From Variovorax sp. PMC12 (GTDB lineage Bacteria > Pseudomonadota > Gammaproteobacteria > Burkholderiales > Burkholderiaceae_C), in assembly GCF_003019815.1 (NCBI RefSeq), contig NZ_CP027773.1, forward strand, positions 1,685,001 to 1,749,000: a DNA stretch of 64,000 bases, read 5' to 3'. This document shows positions 8,314-16,890 of this stretch, piece after piece. The position numbers and the translations under genes were made by a program. Under the pieces are notes generated by a model. That model had not been told where the DNA came from. It saw nothing but the letters and a program-made list of their open reading frames with translations, and ran no database searches. Within the stretch, counting starts at the first letter, position 1, and every line of letters begins with the position of its first letter.

Positions 8314-9579
8314 TTACTGGTAGCCCTTCGGGAACGGATCGGGCTTGATCAGCTCAGCCGACTCCGCCACCACCTTGAAGGTCCCATCCGGTTGCCCCTG
8401 CCCGATGCGTGCCTTGCTCCACAGGTGGTGGTTGGCGTCGAGCTTCACGTAGCCCTCGGGCGCCGTCTTCAGTTCGATGCCGGGCGAGCTGGCCACGACC
8501 TTGTCCACGTCGAAGCTGCCGGCCTTCTCCACCGCCGCCTTCCAAAGCCACGGGCCGAGGTAGCCCGCCTGCGTCACGTCGCCGATGACGGCGTCCTTGC
8601 CGTACTTGGCCTTGAAGGCTTCCACGAACTTCTTGTTGTTCGGGTTGTCCAGCGTCTGGAAGTACTTCATCGACGAGTAGAAGCCCGCGAAGTTCTCGCC
8701 GCCCACGCCGGTCATCTCGTCTTCCGTCACGGCCAGCGTCAGCAGGAACTGCTTGTCGCCGGTGATGCCGGCGGCCTTGAGCTGCTTGTAGAAGGCCACG
8801 TTCGAGCCGCCCACCACGGCCGCAAAGATGCAGTCGGGCTTGGCCACCTTGATCTTGTTGATCAGCGAGTTGAAGTTGGTGTGGCCCAGCGGGTAGTACT
8901 CCTCGCCCTTGACCGAACCCTTCTGGAAGTTCTCGATGTGCTTGCGCGCGATCTTCATCGAGGTGCGCGGCCAGATGTAGTCGGAGCCCACCAGGAAGAA
9001 GGTCTTGGCCTTCTTCTCCTTCGCGCCCCAGTCCAGGCCCCAGATGATCTGCTGCGTGGCTTCCTGGCCCGTATAGATCACGTTCTTGCTCTGCTCCAGG
9101 CCTTCGTAGAAGGTCGGGTAGTACAGCAGGCCGTTCTCCTTTTCGAACACCGGCAGCACGGCCTTGCGCGATGCGCTGGTCCAGCAGCCGAACACGGCCG
9201 CGCAATGGTCGTTGACCAGCAGCTTCTTCGACTTCTCGGCGAACGTGGGCCAGTCGGAGGCGCCGTCTTCCTTGATGACCTTGATCTTGCGGCCCAGCAC
9301 GCCGCCCATTGCGTTGATCTGGTCGATGGCCAGTTGCTCGGCCTGGATCGAGCCGGTTTCCGAGATGGCCATGGTGCCGGTGGACGAATGCAGCTGGCCC
9401 ACCGTCACCTCGGTGTCGGTCACGGCGAGCTTGGTGGTGTTGACCTTGGCCGTGGGGAACTGCCCCTGGCCGAAGCTCAGGCCGCTCAGGCCCATCACGG
9501 GCAGCGCCGCGGCGCCCTGCAGCAGACGGCGGCGGCGCAATGCCAGGGCATCGAGGGAAGAATCGGAATCACGCGACAT
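8314..9579 (-). CDS. urtA: Urea/amide ABC transporter substrate-binding protein UrtA
   Basis: 421 residues, first gene of the operon. The N-terminus has an arginine-rich export signal (RRRRLLQGAAALPVMGLSG) that looks like a twin-arginine signal, followed by mature protein beginning near FGQGQFP. The periplasmic binding protein type 1 body includes VTVGQLHSSTGTMAISE and AVFGCWTSASRKAVLPVFE, which closely match UrtA/FmdD proteins. It should capture urea or short-chain amides in the periplasm. The ATG at 9579 follows TGGAGTTTCCTG. An in-frame codon 45 bases upstream is less likely because it would displace the signal peptide. Confidence 0.92.
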   Translation of the reverse strand: MSRDSDSSLDALALRRRRLLQGAAALPVMGLSGLSFGQGQFPTAKVNTTKLAVTDTEVTVGQLHSSTGTMAISETGSIQAEQLAIDQINAMGGVLGRKIKVIKEDGASDWPTFAEKSKKLLVNDHCAAVFGCWTSASRKAVLPVFEKENGLLYYPTFYEGLEQSKNVIYTGQEATQQIIWGLDWGAKEKKAKTFFLVGSDYIWPRTSMKIARKHIENFQKGSVKGEEYYPLGHTNFNSLINKIKVAKPDCIFAAVVGGSNVAFYKQLKAAGITGDKQFLLTLAVTEDEMTGVGGENFAGFYSSMKYFQTLDNPNNKKFVEAFKAKYGKDAVIGDVTQAGYLGPWLWKAAVEKAGSFDVDKVVASSPGIELKTAPEGYVKLDANHHLWSKARIGQGQPDGTFKVVAESAELIKPDPFPKGYQ

Positions 9580-9680
9580 CAGGAAACTCCAGGCAGGTTG
9601 TTGGAAAGGAAGGCCGCGCACCATCGCAGTGCATCGGACGGTGCCCCGAGCACCATGGCTGGAACTTTAGAAATCAGCGG

Positions 9681-9708
9681 CGTATGCGCGAATACGTCAT
9701 TCAACGTA
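9681..9708. promoter_or_regulatory. Overlapping palindromes in the urtA / sensor-kinase divergent promoter
   Basis: CGTAT-GCGCGA-ATACG (9681-9696) and TACGT-CATTCA-ACGTA (9693-9708) are two overlapping inverted repeats. They lie about 100 bases upstream of urtA and 116 bases upstream of the divergent sensor kinase. The position suits a binding site for the LuxR-type response regulator encoded at 13197-14099. This is inference from position and symmetry only. Confidence 0.35.
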
Positions 9709-9823
9709 GCGGCGACAACCGGCCCTGCCCGCAGACTCGCGAGCCGGAGATCGGCGAAAAAAGGGCCCAGGGAGCGCTTCTTGCTGTACCCGCCCCATGC
9801 AACCGCCGCCGCGAGAACCCGCC

Positions 9824-12800
9824 ATGCAATCCGTCTCCGGACAGAAGATCTTTCGCATCCGCCGCGACTACAACGCCTGGGTCGCGAACGAGACGCTGGA
9901 GGACTACGCCCTGCGCTACACGCCGCGCAGCTTCCGCAAGTGGTCGGAGTTCCGCGTGGCCAACGCGGCCTTCGGCGCCACCTCGTTCCTGGCGCTGGAG
10001 GCCATCGGCGGGGCCATCGCCCTGAGCTACGGCTTCTCGAACGCGCTGTGGGCCATCCTGGTCGTCGGGCTCATCACCTTCCTCACGGGCCTGCCGATCT
10101 CGTACTACGCGGCGCGCCACGGCGTGGACATGGACCTGCTCACGCGCGGCGCGGGCTTCGGCTACCTGGGCTCCACCCTCACCTCGCTGATCTACGCGAG
10201 CTTTACCTTCATCTTCTTCGCGCTGGAGGCCGCCATCCTCGCGCTGGCGCTGCAGATGTACCTGGACTGGCCGCTGTGGCTGCTGTACATGGTGTCGTCG
10301 ATCGTCATCATTCCGCTGGTGGCGCGCGGCATCACGCTCATATCGGGGCTGCAGCTGTGGACGCAGCCGATCTGGATCGTGCTGTTCGTCTGCCCCTTCG
10401 TGGCGGTGCTGGTGAAGAAGCCCGAGCTGTACGCCGACTTCACCGGCCTCGTGGGCCGCACCTCGGACAGCAGCGGCTTCGACCCGCTGATGTTCGGCGC
10501 CGCCGCCACGGTGGCCTTCTCGCTCGTCGTGCAGATCGGCGAGCAGGTCGACTACCTGCGCTTCCTGCCCGAGAAGACCGCCGCCAACCGCGTGCGCTGG
10601 TGGACGGCGGTGCTGGTCGCCGGGCCGGGCTGGATCGTGCCGGGCATGCTGAAGATGATGGGCGGCGCCTTCCTCGCCTTCCTGGCGCTGCAGCACGAGA
10701 TACCGGGCATCCACGCGATCGAGCCCACGCAGATGTACCTCACCGGCTTCTCGTACGTGCTGCGCGATCCGGCCTGGGTGCTGGGCGTGACGGTGCTTTT
10801 CGTGGTGGTCTCGCAGATGAAGATCAACCTCACCAACGCCTACGCGGGCTCGCTGGCGTGGTCGAACTTCTTCGCCCGGCTCACGCACAGCCACCCGGGG
10901 CGCGTGGTGTGGCTGGTGTTCAACGTGGTCATCGCGATACTGCTGATGGCGCTGGGCGTGTTCGCGGCGCTGGAGCATGTGCTGGGTTTCTACAGCAACA
11001 TCGCCATCGCCTGGGTCGGCGCGCTGGTGGCCGACCTGGTCATCAACAAGCCGCTGGGCTGGAGCCCGAAGGCCATCGAGTTCAAGCGCGCGCACCTGTA
11101 CGACATCAACCCGGTGGGTCTCGTCGCGATGCTGGTGGCGGCGGCGCTGGCGATGCTGGCCTACTCGGGCGCGCTGGGGCATTGGGCCAAGGCTTTTTCG
11201 CCCTTCATCGCGCTGGTCACGGCCATGGCCGTTTCGCCGCTGCTGGCGTGGCGCACGCGCGGGCGCTACTACCTCGCGCGCAACGACATCGAGCGCTGGG
11301 CGCCCGGCCAGAGCGTGAAATGCTCGGTGTGCGACAACAGCTTCGAGTCGGAAGACATGGCGCACTGCCCGGCCTACAGCGCGCCCATTTGCTCGCTGTG
11401 CTGCACGCTCGAATCGCGCTGCCACGACCGCTGCAAGACCGACTCGCGCGCGGCCGAGCAGATGAGCGGATGGCTGCAGGCGCTGCTGCCGCCGGCCCTG
11501 TCGGCGCGGCTCAACTTCCGCGTGGCGCACTACCTGCTGGTGGCCACGTCGCTCATCGCGCTGCTGGCCACGGTGGTGGGCGTGGTCTATGCGCAGGAGG
11601 CCATCGCCGGCACCAGCGACTCGACCATGGCCACGGCCCTGCTGAAGGTGTTCGCGCTGCTGTCGGTGGTGGCCGCGGTGGCGGCATGGTGGGTGGTGCT
11701 GGGCAGCGAAAGCCGGCAGATGGCGCAGGAGGAATCGAACCGCCACAACAACCTGCTCGCGCTGGAGATCGAGGCGCACCGCCGCACCGACGCCGCGCTG
11801 CAGACGGCCAAGGAAGCCGCAGAGGCCGCCAACCAAGCCAAGACGCGCTATGTGGCCGGCATGACGCACGAGCTGCGCACGCCGCTCAACAGCATCCTGG
11901 GCTACTCGCAGATCCTGCTCAAGGGCGATGCAGTCACGCCGCCGCGCGAAGCGGTGCAGACCATCCACCGCAGCGGCGAACACATGCTGGGCCTGATCGA
12001 CGGGCTGCTCGACCTGGCGCGCATCGAGGCCGGCCGGCTGCAGCTGGAGCCCGCGCCGCTGGCGCTGCCGGCCTTCCTGGACCAGCTGGTGCACATGGTG
12101 CGGCCGCAGGCCGAGAACAAGGGCCTGGCGTTCGTCTACACGCACGCCGGCCGGCTGCCGCCCTGGGTGCATGCCGACGCCAAGTGGCTGCGGCAGATCC
12201 TCATCAACCTGCTGACGAATGCGGTGCGCTTCACCGACAGCGGCACGGTGACGCTGCACGTGGATGCGCGCCGCGAGGTGCTGCGCTTCGACGTGGTCGA
12301 CACCGGCATCGGCGTGGCGCCGCAAGACCACCAGCGCATCTTCCTGCCCTTCGAGCGCGGCGCGGCCGGCCGGCGCAGGGGCGAGCCCGGCACGGGGCTG
12401 GGCCTCACCATCACCGGGCTGCTGACCTCCCTGATGGGCGGCGAACTCAAGCTGGCCTCGACCTCGTCGCAAGGCAGCACCTTCAGCGTGCGCGTGTACC
12501 TGCGCGAGGTGGCCGACCCCGGCCCGCAGGCCAGGGCGGGGGCGCCGCGCCAGCCGGTGTCGGGCTACCTCGGCGCGCGCCGCACGCTGCTGGTGGTCGA
12601 CGACCAGCCGGTGCAGCGCCAGATGCTCGCCGGCATGCTCGTGCCGCTGGGCTTCGAGGTGCGCGAGGCCGCGAGCGGCACCGAGTGCCTGGACAGCCTG
12701 CGCGAGGAACTGCCCTCGGCCATCCTGCTCGACCTGACGATGGACGACATGGACGGCTGGCAGACCGCCACGTCGGTGCGCGCCTCGGGCTTTCGCGACA

Positions 12801-13219
12801 TCCCGATCATCATCGTCTCGGCCAACATGTTCGAGAACCAGGCCGAGCGGCTGCGCGCCGCGGGCTGCCAGGCTTTCGTGGGCAAGCCGGTGATCGAGTC
12901 GGAGCTGATCGCGACGCTGGAACGCCACCTCGGGCTCGAATGGCTTTCGCCCGGCGATGCGCAGCCACCCGCCGCCGATGACGACGAAACGCCCCTGCGT
13001 CCGCCCCGGCTCGACCTGTCGGAAGACGACCGCGCCGAACTCATGCGGCTGGTGCAGATGGGCCACGTGCGCGGCCTGCACACCGCGCTCGACCGGCTGG
13101 CCGCCGCATCGCCCTCCGCGGCGGCCACCTGCACCTGGCTGCGCGGCATGGTCGCGCGCTTCGAACTCGACAACCTCCGCAACGCACTGGCAGAAGATGC
13201 TGACACCCTCTCCCCTTGA
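9824..13219 (+). CDS. NCS1-family permease fused to hybrid sensor histidine kinase
   Basis: 1131 residues. Residues ~15-490 form a complete NCS1 transporter-like domain (cytosine/uracil/allantoin/hydantoin permease family) with many membrane segments. Next comes a cysteine cluster from Cys500 (CSVCDNSFESEDMAHC...CSLCC...CHDRC), probably metal-binding. Two further membrane helices (~575-640) lead to a HisKA domain with His682 in THELRTPLN, an HATPase with GTGLGLT, and a receiver domain with Asp970 (LLDLTMDDMDG). The C-terminal ~100 residues have no obvious phosphotransfer motif. The ATG at 9824 was preferred to one 27 bases upstream. It is divergent from urtA and overlaps its response regulator by 23 bases, so it probably senses a nitrogen compound. 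Confidence 0.85.
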   Translation: MQSVSGQKIFRIRRDYNAWVANETLEDYALRYTPRSFRKWSEFRVANAAFGATSFLALEAIGGAIALSYGFSNALWAILVVGLITFLTGLPISYYAARHGVDMDLLTRGAGFGYLGSTLTSLIYASFTFIFFALEAAILALALQMYLDWPLWLLYMVSSIVIIPLVARGITLISGLQLWTQPIWIVLFVCPFVAVLVKKPELYADFTGLVGRTSDSSGFDPLMFGAAATVAFSLVVQIGEQVDYLRFLPEKTAANRVRWWTAVLVAGPGWIVPGMLKMMGGAFLAFLALQHEIPGIHAIEPTQMYLTGFSYVLRDPAWVLGVTVLFVVVSQMKINLTNAYAGSLAWSNFFARLTHSHPGRVVWLVFNVVIAILLMALGVFAALEHVLGFYSNIAIAWVGALVADLVINKPLGWSPKAIEFKRAHLYDINPVGLVAMLVAAALAMLAYSGALGHWAKAFSPFIALVTAMAVSPLLAWRTRGRYYLARNDIERWAPGQSVKCSVCDNSFESEDMAHCPAYSAPICSLCCTLESRCHDRCKTDSRAAEQMSGWLQALLPPALSARLNFRVAHYLLVATSLIALLATVVGVVYAQEAIAGTSDSTMATALLKVFALLSVVAAVAAWWVVLGSESRQMAQEESNRHNNLLALEIEAHRRTDAALQTAKEAAEAANQAKTRYVAGMTHELRTPLNSILGYSQILLKGDAVTPPREAVQTIHRSGEHMLGLIDGLLDLARIEAGRLQLEPAPLALPAFLDQLVHMVRPQAENKGLAFVYTHAGRLPPWVHADAKWLRQILINLLTNAVRFTDSGTVTLHVDARREVLRFDVVDTGIGVAPQDHQRIFLPFERGAAGRRRGEPGTGLGLTITGLLTSLMGGELKLASTSSQGSTFSVRVYLREVADPGPQARAGAPRQPVSGYLGARRTLLVVDDQPVQRQMLAGMLVPLGFEVREAASGTECLDSLREELPSAILLDLTMDDMDGWQTATSVRASGFRDIPIIIVSANMFENQAERLRAAGCQAFVGKPVIESELIATLERHLGLEWLSPGDAQPPAADDDETPLRPPRLDLSEDDRAELMRLVQMGHVRGLHTALDRLAAASPSAAATCTWLRGMVARFELDNLRNALAEDADTLSP

Positions 13220-14099
13220 ATCGCCCTCGGCCGAACGCCCCGTGGTGCTGGTGGTCGACGACGCGCCCAGCAGCCTGGGCATGCTGTGCGACACGCTCGA
13301 GGCCAGCGGCTACACCGTGCTGGTGGCGGCCGACGGCGAGGCCGCGCTGCAGCGGCTCGAGCTGGTGGTGCCCGACGCGATCCTGCTCGACGGCCTGATG
13401 CCCGGCCTCTCGGGCTTCGAGACCTGCCGGCGCATCAAGGCCAACCCGGCGCTCGCGCACATTCCGGTGCTGTTCATGACGGGGCTGTCCGAGACTTCGC
13501 ACGTGGTCGAGGGCTTCGAGTGCGGCGGTGTCGACTACGTGGTGAAGCCGATCCGCGCGCAGGAAGTTCTGGCGCGGCTGCACACGCACGCGCGCAACGC
13601 CCGCATCACGCGCATGGCGCGCGACGCGGTCGACGTGGCCGGCATGGGCGTGGTGTTCGTCGACACGCGCGGGCGCATCGCGTGGCGCTCGCCGCAGGCC
13701 GCGCTGTGGCTGCATGCGCTGGAAGACCCGGTGGCACCGGGCCTGCTGCCCGCATCGCTCGAGGCGGCGCTGGCGCCGGGCGCGGCCGTTGCGGTCGGCA
13801 CCGCCACGGGCATGCGCCTGTCGGTGCGCAACCTGGGCGCCGCGGCGCTCGGCGAGACCATGCTGCTGTTCGCGATGCAGCGCGAAGGCCCGGCCACGCG
13901 GCTGGCGGAAGCGGCGCTTACGCCGCGCGAGACCGAGGTGCTGTCATGGCTCGCCAAGGGCAAGACCAACCGCGACATCGGCGAAATCCTGGGCACCAGC
14001 CCGCGCACGGTGAACAAGCACCTGGAGCACATCTTCGAGAAGCTGGGGGTGGAGACGCGGGCTGCGGCCGCGGCGCTGGCGAGCGGGCAACTGGTGTGA
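13197..14099 (+). CDS. LuxR-family two-component response regulator
   Basis: 300 residues. An N-terminal receiver domain carries VVDDAP and the phospho-acceptor Asp65 in LLDGLMPGLSG; the Lys of VVKPI completes the acidic pocket. A ~100-residue linker (about 130-235, possibly PAS-like) precedes a C-terminal GerE/LuxR helix-turn-helix (LTPRETEVLSWLAKGKTNRD). The start overlaps the end of the sensor kinase gene, so the two are translationally coupled and form a pair. The likely target is the divergent urt-fmd operon. A small ACCCC-CGC-GGGGT inverted repeat at 14131-14143 lies after the gene. Confidence 0.88.
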   Translation: MLTPSPLESPSAERPVVLVVDDAPSSLGMLCDTLEASGYTVLVAADGEAALQRLELVVPDAILLDGLMPGLSGFETCRRIKANPALAHIPVLFMTGLSETSHVVEGFECGGVDYVVKPIRAQEVLARLHTHARNARITRMARDAVDVAGMGVVFVDTRGRIAWRSPQAALWLHALEDPVAPGLLPASLEAALAPGAAVAVGTATGMRLSVRNLGAAALGETMLLFAMQREGPATRLAEAALTPRETEVLSWLAKGKTNRDIGEILGTSPRTVNKHLEHIFEKLGVETRAAAAALASGQLV

Positions 14100-14221
14100 T
14101 GCCGGACACCCGGGGCGCGAACGGTAGGTAACCCCCGCGGGGTAACCGCCCCAACGGCGCAGGGCTTTGCCCCTTCGAGGCCCCTGTCGCGCTCAGAATC
14201 AGGCGCCACCGGAGCAAACAA

Positions 14222-14992
14222 ATGCTGTCAAGCCTTCTGCAGTTTCCGCCCCGCGAAAGCGCCTACAAGCGCAAGTTCCTCAACAACCAGGACGAAAACC
14301 TCTTCATGGGCTCGTTCGAGAGTTTCGCCGCGGCCGAGGCCGGCGCGCCGCCCAGCAAGGCGGTGGGCTACGACAACGCGGAGGCCGCCAAGCTCTACAG
14401 CCCGCAGATCTATTTCTACGACTACCCGGCGCTTTTCTGGCTCGGGCGTTCGATCGATGCGGGCCTCACGCGGGTGTTCGACCTGGGCGGGCACATCGGC
14501 ATCAAGTACTACGCGTTCCGGCGGGTGCTGAGCTACCCCGACGACCTGCACTGGACCGTGTGCGACGTGCCCGGCGTGGTCGAAAGCGGGCGCGCGCTGG
14601 CGGTGCAGCGCGAGGCCACGGCGCAGCTCGACTTCACCACCGACCCGCGCGACGCCAGCGGCTGCGACCTGCTGTATGCATCGGGCAGCCTGCAATACCT
14701 GCCGCAGCGCATCGACGCGATTCTTGCGTCGCTGGCGGTGAAGCCCAGGCGCATCATCCTCAACACGACGGCGGTGCATCCCGAGCGCACGATCTACACG
14801 CTCAACAGCATCGGCGTGGCGGTGTGCCCCTATCGCATCGAACACTACGACGAGCTGATGGCGGAGCTCATGCGCTCGGGCTACAAGAAGCGCGATGCAT
14901 GGCGCAACGAAGGCAAGCCGATCGAGGTGCCCTTCGTGGACGGCGGCGACAAGCCCTACTACGCCGGCTGCTGCTTCGACCTCGGCACCTGA
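14222..14992 (+). CDS. TIGR04325-family putative methyltransferase
   Basis: 256 residues. VFDLGGHIGIKYYAF is a glycine-rich motif I of a class I SAM-dependent methyltransferase, and the stretch DLLYASGSLQYLP fits the acidic/aromatic post motif. The C-terminal half, with RIILNTTAVHPERT and FVDGGDKPYYAGCCFDL, matches the TIGR04325 family as I recall it. These proteins are often encoded near surface-polysaccharide genes, but none is seen here. Substrate unknown. The ATG at 14222 follows CCGGAGCAAACAA. Confidence 0.75.
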   Translation: MLSSLLQFPPRESAYKRKFLNNQDENLFMGSFESFAAAEAGAPPSKAVGYDNAEAAKLYSPQIYFYDYPALFWLGRSIDAGLTRVFDLGGHIGIKYYAFRRVLSYPDDLHWTVCDVPGVVESGRALAVQREATAQLDFTTDPRDASGCDLLYASGSLQYLPQRIDAILASLAVKPRRIILNTTAVHPERTIYTLNSIGVAVCPYRIEHYDELMAELMRSGYKKRDAWRNEGKPIEVPFVDGGDKPYYAGCCFDLGT

Positions 14993-15013
14993 AGCAGCAG
15001 GGCCGCGAACCCC

Positions 15014-15502
15014 TCAGGGAATGACGGCGGGCAGGTTCTGGTCCGCGATGTGGCGCTGCTCGGGCGACAGCGTGTCGTAGAGGCTGGAGAGCGCATCGCT
15101 CGCTGCCTGTGCGCGGCGCGCCCGGTCTGCTGCCAGCGCTGCGCGCTGCTGCGCGAACTGCACTGCGGTCTGGTCGTCCGCCGACGCCGCGCTTGCCAAG
15201 CCGCCGCGACCGGCCAAGTCCCACACGGCATCCGAGAAGCGGTCCCACAGCGGGGACTGTTCCGGGGTGACCATCAACTGCAGCCGCAGGTCGTAGAGCT
15301 TGTCGCGCACCTTGGCCGCCGCCGTGGCGGGCGTGGACAGGCCGTCGCCCGTGCGCTGGCTCGACGCGTTGTCGCTGCGCGCGCCGCGCCGGCCGCCACC
15401 TGTGCCACCGCCACCCCCGCCGCCGCCGAACTGAGCGAAGCCGTGGCCGCTCACGGCGATCAATACCGCGGCCAGCGCGAACCGCTGCAGGGGTCGTTTC
15501 AT
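15014..15502 (-). CDS. Spy/CpxP-like periplasmic protein
   Basis: 162 residues with a signal peptide (KRPLQRFALAAVLIAVSGHGFAQ), a glycine-rich linker (FGGGGGGGGTGGG), and a helical body ending in LSPEQRHIADQNLPAVIP. That ending is a variant of the LTxxQ motif of Spy/CpxP periplasmic chaperones. The ATG at 15502 follows CCAGGATGACG; an ATG six bases upstream is also possible. It is divergent from the SPFH gene. A role in periplasmic protein protection is inferred from the family. Confidence 0.65.
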   Translation of the reverse strand: MKRPLQRFALAAVLIAVSGHGFAQFGGGGGGGGTGGGRRGARSDNASSQRTGDGLSTPATAAAKVRDKLYDLRLQLMVTPEQSPLWDRFSDAVWDLAGRGGLASAASADDQTAVQFAQQRAALAADRARRAQAASDALSSLYDTLSPEQRHIADQNLPAVIP

Positions 15503-15650
15503 CGTCATCCTGGAATCCTTTGATGCAGGCCCGGAAAGGGCCAGGGTGCATTTCAGGAGCCGCGGCTGTCCAGCGGATTGCGCGCCGGTAAACCAGGGGT
15601 AAAGGCGGATCGCCGTCAGAAAAATCTTGAGCGGGCTCAAAAAAGATATT

Positions 15651-15666
15651 AAAGTGATATCACTTT
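15651..15666. promoter_or_regulatory. Perfect 16-bp palindrome upstream of SPFH gene
   Basis: AAAGTGATATCACTTT is perfectly self-complementary. It ends 14 bases before the SPFH start codon, within the probable promoter (AGATATTAAAG) and the shared region with the divergent Spy-like gene. The next gene encodes an Arc-like ribbon-helix-helix protein, a class that binds short palindromes, so autoregulation is a reasonable idea. Confidence 0.5.
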
Positions 15667-15680
15667 CAACGGAGAAACCC

Positions 15681-16577
15681 ATGAACGAGACGCCCCCCGC
15701 AACCCCGCGCTCCATCCGCAAGGAGCGCCCCTACCGCTCCATCAACGGCTACGGCATCGTCGCGGTGGCGGTGCTGCTGATGGTGCTCGGCGCGGTCGCC
15801 ATGGCGCAGCGCCTGATGCCGCCGCCAGCGAGCGTGCTGCTGATCGTGGCGGGGCTCGCGCTGGTGCCCGGTCTTTACATGCTGCAGCCCAACGAGGGCA
15901 TCATCCTCACGCTCTTTGGCGAGTACCAGGGCACCGACCGCACCGAAGGCCTGCGCTGGACCAACCCGCTGCAGACAGGCAAGAAGATTTCGCTGCGCGC
16001 GCGCAACCTCAACACGCCGCCGCTGAAGGTGAACGACAAGCGCGGCAACCCGGTGGAGATCGGCGCGGCGGTGGTGTGGAGGGTGCACGACACCGCGCAG
16101 GCCGTGTTCGAAATAGACGACTACAACAAGTTCGTCGCCATCCAGGCAGAGGCCGCCATCCGCCACCTGGCCACCCTCTATGCCTACGACAGCGGCGACG
16201 ACCTGTCCAGCGACGAGACCACGCTGCGCGCCGGGCTCGACACGGTGGCCGACGCGCTCAAGGCGGAGCTCAACCAGCGCTTCGCAAGCGCCGGCGTCGA
16301 AGTGCTCGACGCCAAGCTCACCCACCTGGCCTACGCCCCCGAGATCGCGCAGGTGATGCTGCGCCGCCAGCAGGCTGTGGCCATCGTGAGCGCGCGGCAG
16401 CAGATCGTGGCCGGCGCGGTCGGCATGGTCGAGGCGGCATTGCGCGGCCTGTCGGAGCGCAACCTCGTGGTGCTCGACGACGAGCGCAAGGCGTCGATGG
16501 TGTCGAACCTGCTGGTGGTGCTGTGCTCCGACCGCGAGACACAGCCCGTCGTCAACACGGGTACGCTTTACACCTGA
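15681..16577 (+). CDS. SPFH/band-7 domain membrane protein
   Basis: 298 residues. Two adjacent hydrophobic segments (GIVAVAVLLMVLGAVAMA and VLLIVAGLALVPGLYML, about residues 25-65) anchor the protein. A band-7/SPFH domain follows: LQPNEGIILTLFGEYQGT, RARNLNTPPLKVNDKRGNPV, VVWRVHDTAQAVFEID. It is shorter than flotillins and resembles the group of SPFH proteins encoded beside small ribbon-helix-helix proteins. It probably oligomerises at the inner membrane. The ATG at 15681 has GGAGAAACCC upstream. The partner gene at 16597 starts 19 bases after the stop. Confidence 0.85.
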   Translation: MNETPPATPRSIRKERPYRSINGYGIVAVAVLLMVLGAVAMAQRLMPPPASVLLIVAGLALVPGLYMLQPNEGIILTLFGEYQGTDRTEGLRWTNPLQTGKKISLRARNLNTPPLKVNDKRGNPVEIGAAVVWRVHDTAQAVFEIDDYNKFVAIQAEAAIRHLATLYAYDSGDDLSSDETTLRAGLDTVADALKAELNQRFASAGVEVLDAKLTHLAYAPEIAQVMLRRQQAVAIVSARQQIVAGAVGMVEAALRGLSERNLVVLDDERKASMVSNLLVVLCSDRETQPVVNTGTLYT

Positions 16578-16596
16578 CCCCGCCCCCCGTTTCCTG

Positions 16597-16794
16597 ATGG
16601 CCAGTCCCGGAAAAAAATCCTATCCCCTGCGCATCGATCCCGCCCTGTGGGCCGAGATCGAGCGCCTGGCGGCGCAAGAGCTGCGAAGCGCGAATGCGCA
16701 GGTCGAGTTCCTGCTGCGCGAAGGGCTGGCCAGGCGCGGTCGGCTGCCGGCCGCGGACGCGAAGGACGACGACAAGCCGGCGCCGCCTCGGTGA
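16597..16794 (+). CDS. Arc-like ribbon-helix-helix protein
   Basis: 65 residues. KSYPLRIDPALWAEIERLA gives the beta-strand and first helix of a ribbon-helix-helix domain, and RSANAQVEFLLREGLARRG gives the second helix, as in Arc/Mnt proteins. The tail is charged. It follows the SPFH gene closely, an arrangement I recognise from other proteobacteria. It may bind the palindrome at 15651-15666 (inference). Confidence 0.7.
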   Translation: MASPGKKSYPLRIDPALWAEIERLAAQELRSANAQVEFLLREGLARRGRLPAADAKDDDKPAPPR

Positions 16795-16890
16795 TAACCC
16801 CCAATCCGCCGTGGGCGGAATGACAGCCAGGGCTTCTACGATGACAGCTGCGGGCGGCACCGTTCGCCGCCGCTTCCTACTGGAGACACC

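Noticed and set aside
8008..12981. Open frame of more than 1,600 codons on the plus strand
   Set aside because: It runs antisense to urtB and urtA and out of frame with the NCS1-kinase. High GC content makes stop codons rare in shadow frames; its composition (Arg, Ala, His) and lack of domains do not support a gene.
9701..13294. Minus-strand open frame of about 1,200 codons opposite the NCS1-kinase
   Set aside because: Shadow of a GC-rich gene. Its residues are mostly Arg, His, Gln and Gly with no recognisable motif.
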